From: Nepenthes gracilis
Lineage: Eukaryota; Streptophyta; Magnoliopsida; Caryophyllales; Nepenthaceae
Direction: 5' to 3'
Length of the DNA: 64,000 nucleotides
Assembly: GCA_033239525.1 (NCBI GenBank)
Contig: BSYO01000034.1
Span: 868,001-932,000 of the forward strand
Position numbers and translations under genes: made by a program. Each line of letters begins with the position of its first letter. Within the stretch, counting starts at the first letter, position 1. Of this stretch, positions 21,950 through 33,730 are shown one piece after another. The notes beneath the pieces were generated by a model. It was given only the letters and a program-made list of their open reading frames with translations, was not told the DNA's origin and made no database searches.

Positions 21950-22960
21950 CTATCATTTTAGCGTGCGAGTGTCGATCCTCGGGGACTACTAGAATCTTGT
22001 TATGTAGTAGATCAGTCGTTGTACTTCGAACTCTTACTTGATAATGACTAAGCTTAACATCGGTTCAGATGTTGCTAGATAGAGGTACAATTCTGTTCCT
22101 TCTTTCGGAGAACATAAGAGAAGTGGGTTGGTGAGGTATGTTTTCAATTCTTAGAAGGTTGACTGACAGTTTTTCATCCATTGAAAACCGTTTTCCTTAG
22201 TCCCCCTTAGTGTCTTAAGGAAGGGAAAGTATTTCTCCGTTGATTTTGCCAGGAATCAAGAGAGTGCCACAAATCTTCCTATTAACTTTTGGACTTTCCC
22301 TACTGTTTGAGGTGGATTCAGGTCCATGATTGCTTTTATTTTACGGGTGTATGCTTTGATCCTCCGTAAGGATGCAAAAAACCTAAGGAACATTCCAGAA
22401 ATTACTCCAAAGGTGCATTTTACCGTTTTTGACTTCATCCAGTGCACTTAGAGTACTTCGAAAACTTCACCCAGGTCATGAATACGGTTGTCAAAAATTA
22501 TACTTTTGACAAGCATGTCATCAACATATATTTTTATATTCCTTTCGATTTGTGCCTCGAACATTTTGTTGACTAACCTGTACCATGTGGCTTCCGTATT
22601 ATTTAGATCAAAAGGTATGACTTTATAACAATTTGTCTCCTAGTTGATCATAAAGGAGGTGAGCTCTTTATCATTGGAACTCATCCAAATCTGGTTGTAT
22701 CCTAAATAGGTATCCATAAAGTTCAATAACTCATACTTAGATGTCGAATCTACCAGTTGATCAATTCTAGGTAACGAAAACTATCTTTTAGACATATACT
22801 CGCTATTTTCTGTGACTTTTCTTGACAAGTACTACGTTTGACAGTCAGTCTGGGTATTGGACTTCCCTTGTGACGCTTGCATCAAGAAGCTTTTTGACTT
22901 TTCCTCTCATGGCAATCAATTTCTCGATGAAGTGGTTCATTTACTTCTATCAAATTAGTT
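21950..22960 (-). pseudogene. reverse transcriptase remnant, Tat copy B (YVDD intact)
   Basis: The minus strand contains VIPFDLNNTEATWYRLVNKM, then IKIYVDDMLVKS at about 22500-22530, KTVKCTFGVISGMFLRF, KIKAIMDLNPPQTV and FQWMKN. These are the fingers, palm and thumb of a gypsy reverse transcriptase in order. The catalytic YVDD is intact but stops occur, for example after EVFEVL. Confidence 0.9.
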
Positions 22961-22999
22961 TGTACTTTGGATCAAGGCCAAAAATATGAACCATCACTT

Positions 23000-24171
23000 C
23001 GATCGGTATCCTGGCATGTCTACGGGTGTCCATGCAAACAAAACTAAGTTTTGTCAAAGAAAAGCTATCAGCTGTTCATGTAGTTGACCTGGTAGAAAGA
23101 TTTCGATCTGTATGTATTTCTTAGGATTGTTTAGATCTAGTAGGATCTGGTTGATTGACTCTTTGGATTAACCTTGTTGTAGAATTGGTTCATCTTAAAA
23201 GTCAAAATCTTTGATCGGCTGATTCAAGATTGCCTAATTGATCTGAGACAAGTAGCATATTTGACCGGTAACTTGATCTCCTAGGACCTCTTGACACCAT
23301 GTCCTGTGAGGAACTTCATCTTCAACTGTGGGATCGACATTACTACTCCAAATACAATCAAATAGGGTGTCATCTTAGTATGACATTGAGGACCGAAGGG
23401 AGGTCAATCATTGAGAACGTGTGCACTCAAGATGCTATCTTCGGATGCGACTCTAGTGTGACTTCCAATTGGATGTGCCTTGGATTGGTACAAACTCATT
23501 GCCTGATCCGTATAAGGGTCCTTCGACCTATTTTATTTGGTCTTTTCTTAATCTGAGCTTAAAATAGGTATCAAGATAAAGTAAATTTTTAAAATTTTAA
23601 TTATCAACAAAGATCCATTTTAGCTAGTAATCGAGGGTACTATTTGAAACGAGTGTGGACACAATCGGATAATCATAATGGAGAGTTATTACATAAGCCA
23701 TATTGTCGTTATTAAAATTAATGATTTTATTTCTTATTCCTACCCTTTGCCTTTTACTGCTGGAAGTCTTCTCTCAGTTGCATGGAACGTTATTTCAGGG
23801 TGATCACGTAGACACCATATTGATTACTCTGGCCACGACCCAATTACGTGGCTACTCTTATTGTCCCAACTCATTGTTATTTGCATTCTTAGAGGCTTGC
23901 CCCAAGTCTCTTAGGAATTAGTTGAGTTTCTCTTTCTGGATGAGGGTATCAGTTTCTTTCTACAGAGTTTGGCATTCCTTGATGTTGTGACACATAGATC
24001 GATGGTAGAAACAGCACTTAGACTGATCCCTTCCTTTTTGGTTCTTGATAGGTTTAGGCTACTTTAGGTATTTTTCGTTCTAGATCTATATCAGGACGTT
24101 CGTCCAAGTTTCGTTCAGTGGGGTTAGGTTCAAGAGCCTGAACTCCCTTCATACACTTAGTTCTATCCTTA
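23000..24171 (-). pseudogene. protease and gag C-terminal remnant, Tat copy B
   Basis: The minus strand holds a gag-protease junction with NFNNDNMAYVITLHYDYPIV followed by LKWIFVDN, corresponding to the retropepsin VDNGSS site but lacking the catalytic-site Gly-Ser. Downstream comes LEGPLYGSGNEFVPIQGT-like sequence typical of the Tat protease-RT linker. Stops are frequent. Confidence 0.72.
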
Positions 24172-24176
24172 ACTGC

Positions 24177-25623
24177 GGTAAGGTTTGAGATATCCCGATC
24201 AAACAAATCATAATTAATCAAAATCAAATAACATAGAGAAATTTAGATTGAATGATCTAATATCGAAAAATTACTGAAATTAAAATATATGGATTTGGAG
24301 ACTTCTACTAGTTTAGATGTTTAAAAAATTAAGATTCATCATGCGGATTATATTATTAACTCGAAAGCTAGAGGTTCACCCAGGATATATCGGTGATCGA
24401 AAAAATAATTCGATGGATCCGAACATCAAACGATTCAATTATGATTAATAAAAGGATAATTCGGCTGCTAAAAATTCCAACCGATTACCAATTGAAGTGA
24501 TCTTGGGATAGGAAAAGGATAGCTTAGCCACCAAATTTTCACTAAATTAGTAACAAAATTTAGCTCGACTAATTAAATATATCACAAATCAAATTTACTA
24601 AGTAAAATTCAACACTTCACATAACCCGGCAACCTACCGCATCACCCGAGCATCCCCAAATACAAGTTGAATTCAGCAAGAATTCAACAAGGTCACGGTA
24701 GCAGCAGGATACTAAAATTCAGGTTAAATTCAGCAAATACAAACGGTCCACGTTAGCTTAATTTTCCAAGTAGTTAAATATGAATTTACAAAACACTAAA
24801 TAATATGGAATATATATATATACACATGGCACAAGGAGGGACACACACCCGGCTGCTGAATTGAATATATCAGCAAGGATTAAAACAGCTCCATGGCAGC
24901 AGCTCTCCCAGGCAGCAGCTCTCCCATGCAGCAGCCCTCTTCCACGGCATCAGCAGCTCCAATTCCAGCAAGGAAGCAGCTCACCTCAGCAAGCATAAGT
25001 TGTTTGTGTCATCAAATTAGCCACCAATTAAAGCCTTGCACTAGGCAAAACGTGGAACTAACAACCAGCCAAAGTGGGAGATTACTCAGCAGTGGATTAG
25101 GGGACACACGGCTGGGATTTAGGAAGGGAAATTAGGCGTGCTGGCAGGGCTGGTGACTCAGCCTCTTAAATTTCTGTATTTAAATTAGGAACCGGATATT
25201 TGGCTCACTTATTTGTTATTTTCTTAACCTCTCAGATGGAAGACACGAGTTAATACAAAATAAGTAGGAGTAAAGACGAGTAATTTAGACTTATGTATTT
25301 CTGTATTTCGATGAAATTTTAATAGATGTATGAAATCTTGTAGTTGATCTTATAATAAAATGAATGTGACTTTAATATTACTATTTGGCTATAATTCCAC
25401 TATTTATTATTATAGTTATCAGTTATAATTTTGTAAAATTTTATGGTAATAATTTTGGTTTCTAATAATATATCTAAAGAATTAGACACCGTATTCGAGT
25501 CATACGGAGTTTGAGCCAATTGATAGGGAATTATTGGATCTTATCTATTATGATTATATATTTTCTAGACTTATATGTATCGTGACATCACATTAAGAGT
25601 AAAAGAGGACGTGAGATGTCACA
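24177..25623 (+). mobile_element. solo LTR in gag, copy B, internally deleted
   Basis: 1447 bp flanked by ACTGC at 24172-24176 and 25624-25628. The first base of TGTAAGG is mutated to G. It shares with copy A the loss of about 0.9 kb relative to 43832-46168. Confidence 0.84.
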
Positions 25624-25628
25624 ACTGC

Positions 25629-26852
25629 ATCCTAGGATCTTGGGTGGTGGAATTGTGTCTGTCCTATTCTTCCCACTAGTCGATCCCAGTTGTTGGTTTG
25701 CGCACTCAGACCACTTTGCTTTGTTGGCTTTTTCAGCAGCGATATATACACACTTGACGGTCTCTACGTCAAGAAAGGTCTTGGATTCTTATTGAACCAA
25801 GTACTTAATAAATTCACCCATCAGCATAGTCGCCATGAAGGAATTCCATTTCAGCTCAATAGTTAGCTTTGATATCCTCCAAGCCTCTATATTAAACTAG
25901 GCCAAGAAATGTTTCTGACTCTTATTTGATCCTTGTTAGATGTGGAGAAGGTATTATGGCTACTTTTCTTCCCTTTATTTGGATGCTTTGTGAGAGGAAG
26001 TCATTTACTAGCTTTTAGAATATTTGAATCGAACTTGATTACAACCAATAAAATCAAATTTGAACACCTCGTTTAGGGGTCAATAGGAAGTAGAGACAAA
26101 AAGCTAAATCATCTAGGCCCTAGAATCTCAATAGGGTGCGGAAGTAATTTAAATGGTTTATGAGATATGAACTTTCATCATAGGGTACCAAAGTCAACAT
26201 TTTGAGCTTGCGAGGAAGTTGTTACATTCGAATTTTCCTCATGAATGGTGACTTGCCTAAGTCTGCCTGAGTGTTTGTCTATACTTCCTTAAAACAGATG
26301 CTACTTGATTTTTCTGATTCTCTCCTCCATTTGGAAGGTGGACACAATCCTCCAAGCGTTGAGAAAGATCCTCAACTTTGAGTGGTTTGGAGAGACATGC
26401 TAGATCAGACGACTATCAGCTCTTCTCGGTCGGGTGTTATATAAGGCTTCTTCTCGAGCCGAAGCATGGATTCTACCACTTCAAGCTTTCATCTCGTGCT
26501 CTGAGAGTGAGCCGACCTTCTAGCCAAGTTTGGGCTCTGTCACTCGTGGCCTCTTGAGCCTCGAGGTCGTCAAGCATAGAATCAGCTCTTTGGTAGGTTG
26601 TTTTTTCTTTCAATTCCTCCACCTGGATGCAGAATTTTGGGAGTTGGAGGTTGGAACTGCTAGTAGGTGTTCCTCCAATCTGTTGTTGATGGTTTTGAGG
26701 ACTTTGGATATCGTGTCAACCTGAGCCGTTAGCATCTCTATAATTATGTTCGTGGTCAGACAAGTATTTCTGTGACTACCCTCTATTGGGTCGTTGCCAC
26801 GTGAAGTGAAATCCTTAGGCGGTATGCTTGTTTAGGTCCTGGTGTTGGTCAT
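25629..26852 (-). pseudogene. gag N-terminal remnant, Tat copy B
   Basis: It begins with Met at 26850-26852 (MTNTRT then a stop). It continues to a FNIEAWRISKLTIELKWNSF block and FMATMLMGEFIKYL near 25800-25900, which matches plant Tat capsid. An early stop and others make it non-functional. Confidence 0.75.
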
Positions 26853-26887
26853 GTCTTCAGTGCCAATTGAGTGGCTTAACTATTGTT

Positions 26888-27004
26888 GTTCTCACAAATA
26901 GCGTCAATGATGCGTTTCAAGGAGCTAAATTATTATACGAATTAGAAAGTTACTTTATCACACGGGGGTTCAAACAAAGATGGGTTCGGTCTTCGTAATT
27001 CGAA
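26888..27004 (-). mobile_element. primer-binding site and 5' LTR stub, Tat copy B
   Basis: Bases 26888-26907 are the decayed primer-binding site and the LTR edge TGATGCG starts at 26908. LTR homology stops at about 27005, where plastid sequence begins. Confidence 0.78.
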
Positions 27005-27105
27005 TTTATTTTTCGAATTTATCGATTTCTTTTTCTTTTTTTATAGTTAAGGGCTAGAATTGAGAAAAATCCTAAGACATTTTTTCAAGCAAGGAAAACC
27101 CCCTT

Positions 27106-27197
27106 TTATTCTTCGTGTCCAGGATTACGCCCTGGATCATTTGATAGGAATCCGAAAATAAAGAGAGAAACAAAGAATATCACTACTGGGTAAACGA
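27106..27197 (-). pseudogene. psbI: psbI 3' fragment (plastid origin), copy B
   Basis: The minus strand ends with [20 protein letters not shown] and a stop at 27106-27108, as in photosystem II protein I. Downstream plastid flank extends to about 27050. The 5' codons are missing. Confidence 0.88.
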
Positions 27198-27355
27198 AGA
27201 AACAAAAGATAGGGTAGAAGTAGAACGGTTATTCTATGAGGTCTACCCAATGCTGGATGCAGAGGCGTATAAAAGATAGATATTAGCACCATGAGCTGTC
27301 CCATAATAAACCCAGTTGTTGTTGATATTTTTTTCTCGGTTGGTTCTTCCTCCAT
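27198..27355 (-). pseudogene. ycf1: ycf1 N-terminal fragment (plastid origin), copy B
   Basis: The minus strand reads [20 protein letters not shown], then [20 protein letters not shown] and VLLLPYLLF. This is the second transmembrane part of Ycf1/Tic214, with scattered substitutions. It joins psbI sequence out of frame. Confidence 0.87.
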
Positions 27356-27497
27356 CCCTATCCCATAGGTACAGCGTTTAAATCAATAGAGAACCTTTTC
27401 TGAATTTATCTTATCTTTTACTTTAATTGAACTTAAAAAAAGAAATTTTTCTTTATTATTGAATAATAAGTTAATACTTCAAAAAAATACTCCTTCG

Positions 27498-27797
27498 TGG
27501 AATGTAGGTAGTGGTTATGATTTATTCGATAGAAAAGAAGGAATAGTGTGTATTTTTTGTTGGGGATTTCCTGAAAAAAATCATCGCATCTTCCTCCAAT
27601 TCCTTATAAAAGAGATTCAGTCGATCCGAATAGAACTTAAAGAGGATATTTATACTCGTCGTGTCCTTTATATGGAAATCAGAGGCCAGGGGGCCATCCC
27701 CTTGACGCGTACTGATGAGAATATGACTCCACAAGAAATTGAACAAAAAGCTGCGAAATTGGCCTATTTTTTACGTGTACCAATTGAAGTTTTTTGA
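27498..27797 (+). pseudogene. ycf4: ycf4 3' half (plastid origin), copy B
   Basis: An open frame from about [20 protein letters not shown] to the normal stop at 27795-27797, including [17 protein letters not shown] and [11 protein letters not shown]. It covers the C-terminal half of the plastid photosystem I assembly factor. Without its membrane N-terminus or a promoter it is a relic, although still open for about 110 codons with upstream sequence. Confidence 0.92.
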
Positions 27798-28003
27798 AAT
27801 GAACTTAAGAATTAATGCTTTTTCATTCTCACTTGGGGATAAAAAAAGCTCTACAACCCCTTTTTTTATGGCAAAACTTAACGAGAATTTCTTCAGAACA
27901 TCCATTTCGAGTTAAAGCAGATGGATATGGAACAACAAAAAATAAAAAATGGAAACTTTTTTTCTCTACAAATTTGTATACAAAAAAGGTGATCTTTTAT
28001 GTG

Positions 28004-28198
28004 TATTTGTCCCTCTGTTAGAGGTGTTTCAGAAATTTCTGCGATCAAGTAAATAGTTCTACGAATGAATAGATCGGATCGAATTGGAAAATGGAAAGAT
28101 TTGTACAAGTTATACATTTCGTCACCACTTTGTGGAAAATCGTTAGGTATGAATATGTTAGATACCTGTGACTTGATTGGTGAAATAGTATCTCTCTC
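28004..28198 (-). pseudogene. ycf2: ycf2 internal fragment (plastid origin), copy B
   Basis: The minus strand reads [20 protein letters not shown], then [18 protein letters not shown] and TPLTEGQI, clearly Ycf2. Unrelated sequence follows on both sides. Confidence 0.87.
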
Positions 28199-28217
28199 CA
28201 AAAAAGCATGTTTTTTT

Positions 28218-28277
28218 TATTCCTTACCTAGGGACCAAATTGGGTATTGGGCAGCCAAAATTGTAAAGGCCGTATAA
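28218..28277 (+). pseudogene. petB: petB short fragment (plastid origin), copy B
   Basis: YSLPRDQIGYWAAKIVKAV then stop; matches a segment of cytochrome b6. It is the right edge of the mosaic, joined directly to TE2 protease sequence. Confidence 0.72.
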
Positions 28278-28349
28278 AGGGCTATCGGCCGCTTTCATTT
28301 GGCTTTGCTTCAATCCAAGCTTAAAAAAGACACTAAGATACAGTAAATT

Positions 28350-30179
28350 TTACGAGCTTCCATTATCAACGAAGACCCGTTTCAGTTGGTAGTTTGCCAT
28401 ACCATCTGAAACAAAGGCGGATACAACAAGGGGATCGGTATAAAGGAAGATTACATGAGCCATATCGTCGCTATTAAAGCTAATGACATTACTCCTATCC
28501 CTTATCTTCACTATCTTGCTGCTGGACGCCGACTCCTGGTGTTTCTGCCTAGTGCTCCTCGGCATCACGGTTGAGACCATGTTGATCACGCCAGCGGCCG
28601 TACGGTTCCTGGGAGGCTCAATGGCTTTGCCTTCCGAGGTTACAATGGCCTATCCCGAACCTTTCACGAACCGTTTAAGGTGTCCACGACGGATTAGGTT
28701 CTCTATCTTCTATAGTAGGGTTCGACAGTTTTCCGTGGAATGTTCAAGGCAGCGGTGGTACTGGCAGTACTTTGTCTGGTCACTGTCGCTTGGGCCCTTC
28801 GGTGTTTTCGGCCATTTGAAGAACTTTTCATCCTTGATTTGCATTAAGATGTTCGTACGAATATCGTTAAGGGGAGCCAGGGGCCTTGGTCCGTGATCCT
28901 TCCTTGGTTCCAGCGAAGGGCGCGGTTGCTTGTGACGCTCTGGGAAGCGGCTACCGTCGCTGTTCCTCTTCATTCCATTGGCTGGCCTGGGAATTTTCAG
29001 GGGCGGTCTACACGCTGGGGGCACTTTGCCTCGTTTGCCTCCTCAGTTGAGATGTAGGCTCAGGCGATGGCTTCGGCTTCCCGAAAGGACTGAGGGTACT
29101 GGTGCGACAAGTGCTTGAAAAAGTCCCCTACTGCCAACGTGGCAACAAAGGCGTTGAGCTTCACCTCGTCAGAGAGTTAGGGGATTCGACGCGCCTCGAC
29201 GATGAAGCGGCTGAGGAATCGCTTCAGACTATCGTCCGACCTATGCCGGAGGTGGATCAGGTGCCACGGCTGCTTCTCTTCCCTCCGACTAGAGGCGAAC
29301 TGGCTTAGGAAGTAGTCTGCTAGCTCGTCGAAAGAGCGGATGGAGTTTGGTGGAAGACCGTGGAACTGAAGTAGCGCGTCCCCCCTGATGGTGACGGGGA
29401 GGCACTGACACATCATGGCTTCACTCGCTCCCTGAAGGGACAGGTAGGTACGGAAGCAATTGAGATGGTCCATCGGGTCCTTACTTCCGTCATACCCTTC
29501 TAGCACAGACATCTTAAACTTGCGAGGGACTGGCTGAGTTCGCAGATCCATAGCGAAGGGAGACTTTCGCAGGTCGGCGAAGGATCGTGCGGGTCTCTCC
29601 TTGTGTAGGATATCCCATAGTACCTTGACCTTCTCCACCATCTGCGAGTCAGACGCCCCACTCCCTGCGTTGATGATGTCACGGAGCTCCGTGTGGTCCT
29701 GCTGGCATGGCTTGACTTGTCGGTTGCGGCGGTTTCTCATGCGGTGCGGCCGCTCACAGTTGGAATCTACGGCCGTCGGCCTCCCTTGATCATAGGAGTT
29801 ACGGGAGTTACGCCGCTCTGGGCTCTCCCCCCGGTTAACCCGGCTGGGATGGCTTTTGGCCATAGATTGAGCCTTACTGCCGGAGGCCGCCTAGGCCCCG
29901 GTGTCATCAGGCTGATCTGATCTTCTCTTGAGAGCTACCGCATGACGCTTCCCCTCCTGGAGGAGGACGTCTGGGATGCTGGAGGGGCAGCCCCCATCCA
30001 TGGGGTACCTGTCTGATTACAGAGAGCCTGGAGTACCAGCTTCACGTTGCCCATGTCCATGGCAAGGCGGTGGACGTCGGGCTCTGGACGGTTGTCTACT
30101 CGGCTACCCACTAAGGCGTATTCGTTGCGAGCAACGCATCTCTTGCCAGGGCATTGGCTTGTGCCCTGGTATTCACCAT
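28350..30179 (-). pseudogene. gag-protease remnant of TE2, copy B
   Basis: Gag starts at Met 30177-30179 (MVNTRAQANALARD). The capsid block at 29177-29863 contains RKFKMSVLEGYDGSKDPMDH, ALLQFHGLPPNSIRSFDELA and SSRREEKQPWHL. A cysteine-histidine block KYCQYHRCLEHSTENC lies near 28720-28770, typical of Tat gag. At 28350-28589 the protease reads FLYTDPLVVSAFVSDGMANY and VFVDNGSS, the retropepsin active site. The blocks are separated by stops or frameshifts. Confidence 0.88.
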
Positions 30180-30229
30180 TTTGTTGTTTAAAGAAGAGGG
30201 TGAGAAGGAGATGCTAGGCTTCTTGTCTC

Positions 30230-30249
30230 GTTCCCACAGATGGCGCCAA
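30230..30249 (-). other. primer-binding site of TE2, copy B
   Basis: The minus strand reads TTGGCGCCATCTGTGGGAAC immediately inside the LTR. This is the standard plant gypsy primer-binding sequence and the best preserved in the window. Confidence 0.85.
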
Positions 30250-31130
30250 TGTTGCGTCTCGGGTCCTCGATTGTCGTAAGGATTAGGGAGCCTTCGGATT
30301 CCTCATCGTCGGGAGGTGGTCGCGAAAGGGTCCGGTCTCCGTCTCTGTTAACCTAGGACTTGCACAACACAATTAAAGAATAGGTGGTCAAAAGTCCGGC
30401 GGGATTTCTCCCATCGCGAACACTCCGACACTCAAGTCAGCAAATTTTCGCGACAAACAAAAATTGAGGCGCATGCTTGGAGGTGTGCGTAAATATGCTG
30501 TGAATGTGTGAGTAGTGCGTGAATGTAATGTGGGAGAATAATGAGCGGGTGATGGGAGGCCTGGCTCTCTGTGTGCACCGAAATGGGTGGCTGATTTCTT
30601 GTTGCATTAGGAGGCTAAGGAGATAGGAGGAAGGTAGCTCTGGGCTTAAGGTTAGTGATGCTTGGTCGATTATCCAGGATCCGATCCTTTTCTTCATTGA
30701 AGAAGAAGGATTTTATAGGCCCTCTGAGGAGGGGCTTTAGGCACGAGAACTCCTGTTGCCAAGATTCGTCGATCGTTGATTGCTGTCGACAATTGCTAGC
30801 GTATTGGTTGTTGTTTAGCGGTGGCAGGTAGACCGCTCAGCGCTGTCTGCCACGCTTGGTCTCCCCCTTGAGTTGGAATTGGCGAAGTAACTGTGGATAG
30901 CCGCCTGAGCCGCTATTGGCAGCGTGGACTATTTTCCCATTGGCTCGCTTCTCCTGCGCTTTCGTCGTTCCCTGGTAGCAGTATTGATGAGCTGCAGATG
31001 TCGCCCATTGGTTGTTCAGCGTGGGCTGCCACATAGACCACTCTACAGCGCTGGGCCTTACGGGCCCATCAAGTAGTTGCTCCGTGGGCTAGGCTTCGAA
31101 TTTCTTTGGGCCTTTATTTCAGACCCAACA
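30250..31130 (-). repeat. 5' LTR of TE2, copy B
   Basis: 881 bp with TGTTGGGTCT and GACGCAACA ends on the minus strand. It matches 9691-10576 closely. Confidence 0.88.
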
Positions 31131-31254
31131 ATAATAATTTTTTTATTTTTAAATTTTAATTATTAAATTTTAATTTAATAATTTTATTTTTAAAAAATAT
31201 TCATAAGATTTTCAATTCCAGTAAGTGGGTAAGCCATGACCTTCACACCCATCC

Positions 31255-31588
31255 GAGCTGGTGAAGACCGAGGTGGCAATGTTCGGTTTAGTTTAAATTT
31301 AAATACAGGTTTGGAAGAGTACAATCTGGCCAGGTTAGATTGATGCAAATGTGTAACTGCATGTTGGGAGATTCAATTGCAGGCAATTGGCCGATTTGTA
31401 TGACTGCATTTTGAGCCGTTGTCTCCTTCTGTATTTTTACATTGGTTTTATAACATATTCTATGGTACTTAGGGTATACCCTAACGTCTATATTCTCACT
31501 CCAAGTCGGCAAACACTTAGAGATAGAATATAGGTTCTTATAATTATTTTATTTTAATACAATCTTACTTACTTATAAAAAAAAAACA
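31255..31588 (+). mobile_element. poly(A)-tailed retroposon, copy B
   Basis: Same insert as 10701-11040. The left target repeat is at 31238-31254. The right one (from about 31590) is itself split by the later solo LTR, whose duplication ACACC falls inside it; the rest resumes at 35033. Confidence 0.8.
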
Positions 31589-32394
31589 GAATTTCACACC
31601 TGTGATGGAACAGATTTTTTTTTTTGTCCTCAAAACTTCCATCAAACAGAAACACAATTGAAAACCTAAACCAATTATCTGCAACACAGGATCACAGATG
31701 CCATCTAGGACCCATATACTTTTCACCGTAAGTATAGCGGAAGTTAATCTAACACTTGCGGAAGCATTCATATTCATTCCAAAATATTCATTTCCGAGTA
31801 CATAGCCAAAAATATTTAACCATAGAAGTCAAACAAGTCATTACAATAATATTTCTCCAAAATAAGCTTCCGAGGTCTTTAATAATCCTTCAGACAAACT
31901 CTAATCACTTTAACTCGTCAGGCACAAGCTCTAAAGCTTCATATGTAGGGAAAAAAATATAAAACAGTGAGCGGAGACCCACCGAGGTACATGCATATGA
32001 ACTGTAAAACGGTTATGCCAAAACGATCATATAACCATGCGGAACCAGAACGTTAAAATATCATCTAAAAAAAACTATAAAGACATACTATAACGATCTT
32101 AAATCTCATACTTCATAAATCATTACACTATAGACTATAAAACAATAATTATAAACTTTACTGATGCATGGTAAAGCTGAAAACAATACTCTATACTGTT
32201 CACTGTCATCTTTTCACTGTATACGATTTATTATCATCTTTTTATCAGATAATACTTTATCATCTTTTCACTATTCAATACATTTTCATCTTTTACTGTG
32301 ACATATCTTAATAATTTCAGACCCTGCCAGTGTACCCTACTGGCAAAAGGGGCGGATGATCAAGGATAGATTGTGTTCAGTCCACACAATTCAA

Positions 32395-32528
32395 GGCCTA
32401 TCATGTCATATATATCCCATATTGAGGGATATCTGTACTGTGTGCCACCTGAAGGTCGGCCTATCATGCCATATATATCCCATCCCGAGGGATATCTGTA
32501 CTGTGTGCCACCCGAAGGTCGGCCTATG
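32395..32528 (+). repeat. 63-bp tandem repeat in solo LTR
   Basis: Two copies (32395 and 32458) plus the start of a third at 32521. Each contains CATATATATCCCAT and GGATATCTGTACTGTGTGCC. Confidence 0.85.
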
Positions 32529-32869
32529 TTCCTCCTGGCTTAACGCCCTTGAGGACAGGGCGGACCATGAATCGCTCCATGGACAGAGCTATCCTCGATT
32601 ACCACCGTAAGTTCTAAGGCCTCACCCAAGAACTTACCTGGACTATAGTCAGTCTCGGGTCCCAAAATAACAATAACGGAAATCATCTCTTTATCGAAAT
32701 TTCTATTTTCAAAATCAAACTTTCATAATGTATCTATCTTTAAGTATGCATGAAAATTTCCACGGTACCGGTATATATTTTCGAAAACAATTATACTTGG
32801 GGCCGGTTTGATAAAAAGCCGAAGTTCCTTTTTCTTCAAAATGCCGGACTTCAGAAAGCTTGGATGGAG

Positions 32870-33730
32870 TACTCTCTTTTTGGACGGAGTACTTTAAAAA
32901 GGACGGAGCTCTTTTTGGACGGAGTACTTTCAAAAGGACGGAGCTCTTTTTACTCTCTTTTTGGACGGAATTCATTAAAAGGACGGAGTTCATCAAAGCC
33001 GGAGTTCATTTCACATTAAGGCCGAAGCTCTTTTTCTTATACAAAGTTGGAGTTCATTTTAAGGACGGAGTTCTTTTTACATTAAGGCCGGAGTTCTTCT
33101 TCCAACAAAAGGACGGAGTTTTTTTTTCTCAGAAGCCGGAGTTCATTTTCAATACACAGTTGTAGTTTATTTTAGATTGAGGCCGGAGTTCATTTTTTCA
33201 GTACAAAGCCGGAGTTCATTTTCAGTACAAGACCAGAGTTCATTTTCAGTACAGGACCGAAGTTCATTTTCCTCAAGGGACGGAATTCTTTTTAACAAAA
33301 GGCGGAGTTCAAAAGCCGAAGTGCTTTTTCTCAAAGGAACGGCGTGCTCAAAAAGCCGGACTGTTTTTCACTTAAATGACGGAGTGCTCAAGAAGCCGGA
33401 GTGCTTAGAAAGCCGGAGTTCATTTTAGAGCCAGAGTTCTTTTTCCAACAAAAGGACGGAGTTCTTTTTGACAAAAGGCAGAGTTCAAAGGCCGGAGTTC
33501 ATTTCCCTTTAAAGCCGGAGTTCATTTCATATTAAGGTCGGAGTTCTTTTTCTTTATTAAGGCAGGAGTTCATTTTGGACGGAGTTCATTAAAGTCGGAG
33601 TTCATTTCTCTTAAAGGACGGAATTCACTAAAAGCCTGAGTTCATTTCTCTTAAAGGACGGAGTTCAAAAGCCGGTGTTCTTTTCTACAAATTCGAAGTT
33701 CTTAAAAGCCGGAGTTCTTTATCATTCAAA
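32870..33730. repeat. GGAGTTC minirepeat array in solo LTR
   Basis: Dozens of short units of variable length (about 12-35 bp), each with GGACGGAGTTC or GCCGGAGTTC followed by a T-rich stretch such as ATTTT or CTTTTT. Occasional units change to GTGCTC. The chance open frames across it are repeat artefacts. Confidence 0.88.

Larger units (their letters stand above)
16163..27004 (-). mobile_element. Tat-type Ty3/gypsy retrotransposon, copy B (nearly full length)
   Basis: This is the most complete copy: 3' LTR (16163-17014), polypurine tract, a region with an antisense frame, integrase, RNase H, reverse transcriptase, protease, gag (split by a solo LTR), primer-binding site and a 5' LTR stub. 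The extra antisense frame between integrase and 3' LTR is a hallmark of the Tat lineage. Coding frames carry many stops, so it is non-autonomous, although the YVDD box is intact. Confidence 0.92.
27005..28275. other. plastid DNA mosaic (NUPT), copy B
   Basis: The same five-piece mosaic as in copy A but better preserved: psbI (27106-27197, minus), ycf1 (27198-27355, minus), ycf4 (about 27498-27797, plus), ycf2 (28004-28198, minus), petB (28218-28277, plus). Shared breakpoints show that it was assembled once and then duplicated with the unit. Bases 27356-27495 and 27800-28000 are unassigned; they may be plastid spacer. Confidence 0.87.
28276..31130 (-). mobile_element. second Tat-like gypsy element (TE2), 5' half only, copy B
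   Basis: Same structure and break as 7716-10576: LTR (30250-31130), intact primer-binding site, gag and protease start, then the join to petB sequence. No pol or second LTR is present. Confidence 0.88.

Noticed and set aside
27459..27797. Functional nuclear ycf4
   Set aside because: Only the C-terminal half is present, without a transit peptide or the membrane N-terminus, and it sits in a mosaic of other plastid scraps.
32715..33428. Overlapping frames on both strands with repeated peptide units
   Set aside because: They are translations of the GGAGTTC minirepeat array; frames on opposite strands are open for the same reason.
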